Origin: Methanomassiliicoccaceae archaeon
Lineage (GTDB): Archaea; Thermoplasmatota; Thermoplasmata; Methanomassiliicoccales; Methanomethylophilaceae
DNA length: 7,725 nt
Direction of reading: 5' to 3'
Assembly: GCA_009786295.1 (NCBI GenBank)
Contig: WQTN01000097.1
Span: forward strand, 1 to 7,725
Position 1 is the first letter of the stretch, and each line of letters begins with the position of its first letter. Made by a program: the position numbers and the translations under genes. The notes below the pieces were generated by a model. The model made no database searches. It saw only the letters and a list, made by a program, of their open reading frames with translations, and was not told the origin of the DNA. Positions 5,274 through 7,725 of the stretch are shown piece after piece.

Positions 5274-6103
5274 GCTTTCTCCACTGTCTTTATTATCTTG
5301 TCCACGATCGAATTGAATGCGGCAGCGGACTTCGACTCAGGTTCTGATATAACAATGGGCATTCCCGAATCCCCTGACACAGCCACACTTGGTTCGAGAG
5401 GAACGCGCCCGAGGAACGGTATGCTGAGGCTTTCGGCCGCTCTCTCCCCGCCGCCAGAGCCGAATATTTCTGTTACTTCGTTGCAGTGCGGGCATACGAA
5501 TCCGCTCATGTTCTCAACGAGTCCCAATATGTGAAGTTTCGTCTGAGCCGCGAAAGAGATGGATTTCCTGCTGTCAAGCACCGCGACGTCCTGCGGGGTC
5601 GTCACGATGACGGCACCGTCCGCTTTCGGTATGAGCTGAACGATGGACATGGCCTCGTCGCCGGTCCCCGGAGGCATGTCTATGATAAGATAATCGAGAT
5701 CGCCCCATTCAACATCCTCAATGAACTGCCTTATGGCGCTTGTTTTCATCGGGCCTCTCCATATAATGGCCGAATCCCTTTCAGGAAGAAGGAAGGCCAT
5801 CGACATCACGCTGAGAGAAGGCGGGACAGATATGGGTATGAGCTTGTTTTCATCGTTCACATAGAGTTTCTCATCCTCGATATGGAACATCTTCGGTATG
5901 TTCGGACCGGTGATGTCAATGTCCATAAGGCCGGTCTGGTAGCCTTTCATCGAGAGGGCCTGAGCCAGGTTTGAGGATACGGTGCTCTTTCCGACCCCTC
6001 CCTTCCCGCTCATGACAATGATAACGTGCCTGATCCTAGAAAGGCTGTTACGCAGCCGCGTCTCACTTTCAATATCTCCGCCGCTCATCATTGGTTTTGG
6101 CAT
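5270..6103 (-). CDS. mrp: Mrp/NBP35-family P-loop ATPase, iron-sulfur carrier
   Basis: A 277-residue Mrp/ApbC/Nbp35-type ATPase, which binds and transfers Fe-S clusters to target proteins in the cytosol. The deviant Walker A motif GKGGVGKST lies at 33-41 with signature lysine K34 and P-loop lysine K39. DIDITGPNIP (61-70) is the switch I region, WRGPMK (115-120) is a family signature, and Walker B is YLIIDMPPGTGD (138-149). The cluster-binding CxxC is present as C204-P-H-C207. The N terminus is short and lacks the extra cysteine motif of eukaryotic Nbp35 and the DUF59 domain of many bacterial Mrp proteins. The start at 6103 has GGAGAG upstream; another ATG lies four codons in. A TATA-like box sits about 40 bp upstream of the start. 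It overlaps the NifX-type gene by 4 bp, a pairing common in archaea. Confidence 0.93.
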   Translation of the reverse strand: MPKPMMSGGDIESETRLRNSLSRIRHVIIVMSGKGGVGKSTVSSNLAQALSMKGYQTGLMDIDITGPNIPKMFHIEDEKLYVNDENKLIPISVPPSLSVMSMAFLLPERDSAIIWRGPMKTSAIRQFIEDVEWGDLDYLIIDMPPGTGDEAMSIVQLIPKADGAVIVTTPQDVAVLDSRKSISFAAQTKLHILGLVENMSGFVCPHCNEVTEIFGSGGGERAAESLSIPFLGRVPLEPSVAVSGDSGMPIVISEPESKSAAAFNSIVDKIIKTVEKA

Positions 6104-6139
6104 TTGGTATCTCTCCGTACCACCTGAACGCCTGGTTCT

Positions 6140-6147
6140 GATATAGG
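6140..6147 (-). promoter_or_regulatory. Candidate TATA-like box for mrp and the NifX-type gene
   Basis: Read on the minus strand, CCTATATC is centred about 40 bp before the mrp ATG. With the usual spacing the transcript would start near 6116, leaving a leader of about 13 nt that carries GGAGAG as ribosome-binding site. The rest of the 103-bp gap after the zinc-ribbon gene shows no ORF. Confidence 0.45.
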
Positions 6148-6206
6148 GTTATCGCTGAAAGGCACTTACCCGCTTGAAACAGAAGGAGGCTTAACCCGTG
6201 AAAGGG

Positions 6207-6452
6207 TCAGGTAAAATGGTCCTCCCACGCAGGAAGTTTTCTCATCATGGACAGAGCAGCGTTTTCGGCGACTTCTCCGGACAATCCCTGTGTCTTGATG
6301 ATGAAATTCGTCAAATTCTCTTTTTTCTCCTCAAACGACTGCATAGTGCCGTCCGGACGGGCGCAATAGACACAATAGTCCTTGCTCTCATCGCACATTG
6401 CAAATTCGGACGTCTTTCTCATGGGCATTCCGCACGCGATACAATTTTTCAT
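6207..6452 (-). CDS. Small putative zinc-ribbon protein (PF12674-like)
   Basis: An 81-residue protein whose N-terminal half is a cysteine-rich metal-binding domain: C4 and C7 (CIACGMPM), C20, then C27 and C30 (YCVYCARPDG). This matches the putative zinc-ribbon family PF12674, common in gut archaea and Firmicutes. The C-terminal half (QSFEEKKENLTNFIIKTQGL, then MMRKLPAWE) is the helical tail typical of these proteins. Function is not established; a regulatory or stress-related role is sometimes guessed from context. It lies 22 bp downstream of the tetR gene on the same strand with its own strong ribosome-binding site, GGAGGT (6459-6464), seven bases from the ATG. It is therefore probably co-transcribed with the regulator and could be under its control. 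Confidence 0.85.
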   Translation of the reverse strand: MKNCIACGMPMRKTSEFAMCDESKDYCVYCARPDGTMQSFEEKKENLTNFIIKTQGLSGEVAENAALSMMRKLPAWEDHFT

Positions 6453-6474
6453 TTTTTTACCTCCGTATTCAGTT

Positions 6475-7056
6475 TCATTTTTCTATCAATGTTAAAAAAC
6501 ACTCGATCAAGGAGTTTTTATACTGTTTCAAGACCGAGCCTTTCGGCGTGAACAGGTCGCTGTTCAGCAAATAATAGTGGACCAATCCCAGCCAGGTGTT
6601 GAAAATCATATGGAACGGCACATTCTTTATTTTCCCCTCGCTCATTTTCTTCTCCAGTGCCTGTAAGAAGTGGATGGACACCGTCGACTGTATGGCAATG
6701 AACGTGTTCTTGGTTTCTTCCGGCAGATATACCGTTTCTTTTATCAGGCGTTTGTAAAAATCTTCATGCCTGATCAGCACATCTATGTGCATCTCCAGAA
6801 GCGTGGCAATGTCGTTATCGGAGTCTGACAGCAAAAGCAGTTCTTTTTCTATTTCTTTTGAGAAAACATCCAATGAAGAGATCAAAAGATCTTCGACCGT
6901 CGGAAAGTGAACGAATATCGAACCATGCGAGACCTGCGCTTCGTTGGCAATGGCGAGGGTCGGAGTGGAAAAACCGTTCTCCGAATACATTTTCAGCGCG
7001 GCAGCCGTGATCTTTTCCTTTGTCTGTGCTTTTTGCAGTTGCCTTTTCTCTGACAT
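6475..7056 (-). CDS. TetR/AcrR-family transcriptional regulator
   Basis: A 193-residue TetR-type repressor. The N-terminal helix-turn-helix domain covers about residues 10-60: TKEKITAAALKMYSENGF, then LAIANEAQVSHGSIFVHFPTVEDLL, the characteristic recognition helix followed by the F/Y-x-H-F segment. The remainder is helical and is the ligand-binding and dimerisation domain; it shows no family-specific motif, so the inducer is unknown. Lysine codons are mainly AAA, and the gene looks more AT-rich than queDCE, which may reflect horizontal acquisition. Upstream, at 7070-7089, are overlapping inverted repeats next to a TATA-like sequence, so autorepression is likely. The VOC gene is divergent from it, and the zinc-ribbon gene follows on the same strand; both are plausible targets. 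Confidence 0.9.
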   Translation of the reverse strand: MSEKRQLQKAQTKEKITAAALKMYSENGFSTPTLAIANEAQVSHGSIFVHFPTVEDLLISSLDVFSKEIEKELLLLSDSDNDIATLLEMHIDVLIRHEDFYKRLIKETVYLPEETKNTFIAIQSTVSIHFLQALEKKMSEGKIKNVPFHMIFNTWLGLVHYYLLNSDLFTPKGSVLKQYKNSLIECFLTLIEK

Positions 7057-7069
7057 TCAATGATTACCA

Positions 7070-7100
7070 ACTCAATGAGTGCATACTCAATATATTAATC
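7070..7100 (-). promoter_or_regulatory. Probable tetR operator and promoter
   Basis: ACTCA-A-TGAGT (7070-7080) is a perfect inverted repeat, and TGAGT-GCAT-ACTCA (7076-7089) is a second that shares its middle arm, giving three half-sites in 20 bp. Next to it, on the minus strand, TTAATATAT (7090-7098) is a good TATA-like box; typical spacing puts the tetR transcript start near 7068. The half-sites lie between the box and the start, where a bound dimer would block transcription. Binding by the adjacent TetR protein is inferred. Confidence 0.5.
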
Positions 7101-7136
7101 TTTTTGAAGAATGGCAAAATCAGAACCTTGCCGATA

Positions 7137-7148
7137 CAGATATATCTG
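7137..7148 (+). promoter_or_regulatory. Candidate TATA-like box (palindromic) for the VOC gene
   Basis: CAGATATATCTG is a perfect 12-bp palindrome centred about 27 bp before the ATG at 7169. This is the expected spacing for a leaderless archaeal transcript and helps choose that start. Its symmetry could also make it a regulator-binding site. Confidence 0.4.
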
Positions 7149-7168
7149 AAAAAGCTGTGATATCATCT

Positions 7169-7570
7169 ATGCCCATAGGAGATCCCGGCGGCGGGAACTT
7201 CAATTATACGACAGAAGGTCTCCCGGAGATGGTTTTCATGGCAGCGGTGCCGTGCAGGGACATAGGCAGGGCTCTGCTGTTCTACAACGGACTGCTTGGG
7301 ATGGACATTCTTTACAAAAAAGAGAAAGAGGCCGCCGTAAGAAGGAACGGCGCAACGCTCCTTCTGAGAGTGTCAGATGCGGCCGGCATAGACACAGGGA
7401 TATTCCTGGGGGTAGAAGACCCGTACGATCTCCACAGGCGGCTGATCGATGAGGGAGTGGTCTTTGTGAGGGATCCCATCAGGGCGCCGCTCGGCGTATA
7501 CACATCATTCAAGGACGATGACGGCAACATCATACATGCGATCGAGATGAATGCTGAACTGAAATTATGA
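7169..7570 (+). CDS. VOC (glyoxalase/bleomycin-resistance fold) family protein
   Basis: About 133 residues. From residue 21 on it follows the vicinal-oxygen-chelate pattern: VFMAAVPCRDIGRALLFYNGLLGMDILY, with the FYNGLLGM helix-strand typical of the family; then RRNGATLLLRV, the ADxHGIDTGIFLGVEDP-type strand (here DAAGIDTGIFLGVEDP), LHRRLIDEGVVFVRDP, and FKDDDGNIIHAIE at the end. The usual first metal-ligand histidine near the N terminus is absent, although a histidine and glutamate occur at the C terminus, so a metal enzyme cannot be assumed. A binding or resistance role is equally possible. The start at 7169 sits about 27 bp from a TATA-like box; ATG at 7229 would give a shorter protein closer to the fold's start and remains an alternative. 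GTG at 7079 would run through the tetR operator and is unlikely. It is divergent from tetR. Confidence 0.8.
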   Translation: MPIGDPGGGNFNYTTEGLPEMVFMAAVPCRDIGRALLFYNGLLGMDILYKKEKEAAVRRNGATLLLRVSDAAGIDTGIFLGVEDPYDLHRRLIDEGVVFVRDPIRAPLGVYTSFKDDDGNIIHAIEMNAELKL

Positions 7571-7582
7571 AGAGACATCTCT

Positions 7583-7725
7583 ATGGGCAATGTTTGTAAT
7601 ATTGGAATTTTTGAGATACTTGAAAAGCCTAAATTCCCAAAAGTTATGTCAGACTATTCCCAAAAGTTATGTCAGACTATTCCCAAAAGTTATGTCAGAC
7701 TATTCCCAAAAGTTATGTCAGACTA
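7583..7725 (+). CDS. Open frame running through the terminal tandem repeat (doubtful gene)
   Basis: From ATG at 7583 the frame stays open to the window edge: it begins MGNVCNIGIFEILEKPKF and then enters the 23-bp tandem repeat. Because the unit is not a multiple of three and contains no stop in any forward frame, the translation is a 23-residue period and remains open in every forward frame. No ribosome-binding site is evident. I recognise no family, and the openness may be an accidental property of the repeat. Confidence 0.15.
   Translation, partial: MGNVCNIGIFEILEKPKFPKVMSDYSQKLCQTIPKSYVRLFPKVMSD
7633..7725. repeat. Perfect 23-bp tandem repeat, at least four units, cut by the window end
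   Basis: Units at 7633-7655, 7656-7678, 7679-7701 and 7702-7724 are identical and directly abutting; the base at 7725 is the first of a fifth. Each begins ATTCCCAAAAG and ends TATGTCAGACT. There are no spacers, so it is not a CRISPR array. Possible readings are an iteron-like protein-binding array, a variable tandem repeat, the edge of a mobile element, or an assembly artefact at a contig end. Confidence 0.9.

Noticed and set aside
5486..5974. Plus-strand ORF of 162 codons
   Set aside because: It is entirely antisense to mrp, whose motifs are complete; the open frame follows from codon bias on the other strand.
6194..6207. Terminator hairpin after the zinc-ribbon gene (ACCC/GGGT)
   Set aside because: The stem is only 4 bp and there is no T-tract on the transcribed strand, so it is too weak to call.
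7079..7168. Longer VOC protein starting at GTG 7079
   Set aside because: The extension would run through the tetR operator and TATA-like boxes, and its residues do not resemble the VOC fold.
7571..7582. Inverted repeat AGAGACATCTCT after the VOC stop
   Set aside because: Arms of five bases with a 2-base centre are too short for a convincing hairpin, and such a palindrome is common by chance.
7633..7725. CRISPR array
   Set aside because: The repeats abut directly with no spacers, the unit is short for a CRISPR repeat, and no cas gene is present.

Overview
The window reads as chromosomal DNA of a methanogenic archaeon. The best evidence is a gene for methanogenesis marker protein 4 (MtxX), followed by an archaeal-type preQ0 (archaeosine precursor) gene set, AT-rich TATA-like boxes about 26 bp from several starts, and a repeat-rich, single-span surface protein. 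Arginine codons are mostly AGG/AGA in the core genes. A host-associated member of Methanomassiliicoccales would fit, but that lineage call is inference.

Layout. (1) 2-1081 (+): 3' part of a membrane-anchored adhesin-like protein, then an archaeal-style hairpin and T-rich terminator. (2) 1308-3823 (+): a tightly overlapping operon mtxX-queD-queC-queE. Three of its genes convert a GTP-derived pterin to preQ0 for archaeosine in tRNA; mtxX is a methanogen hallmark of unclear biochemistry. (3) 3937-4903 (+): a cupin gene and a SAM-dependent methyltransferase gene, overlapping or nearly so. (4) 4935-6103 (-): mrp (Fe-S scaffold ATPase) and a NifX-family protein sharing a 4-bp ATGA overlap. (5) 6207-7056 (-): a TetR regulator and a small PF12674-type zinc-ribbon protein. 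(6) 7169-7570 (+): a VOC/glyoxalase-fold protein divergent from tetR. (7) 7633-7725: a perfect 23-bp tandem repeat that runs off the window.

The most notable observation is that the cupin-methyltransferase pair is bracketed by two diverged 54-bp direct repeats (3788-3841 and 4911-4964). The left copy is the genuine end of queE followed by a relic of the end of the NifX-type gene. The right copy is a relic of the end of queE followed by the genuine end of the NifX-type gene. The ancestral arrangement was therefore probably convergent, overlapping queE and nifX-like genes, and the pair was inserted at that junction in an attachment-site-like manner. The methyltransferase uses CGN arginine and AAA lysine codons, unlike the neighbouring queE, which supports acquisition from elsewhere. 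The terminal 23-bp repeat shares a 10-bp core with this junction; whether that means anything is open.
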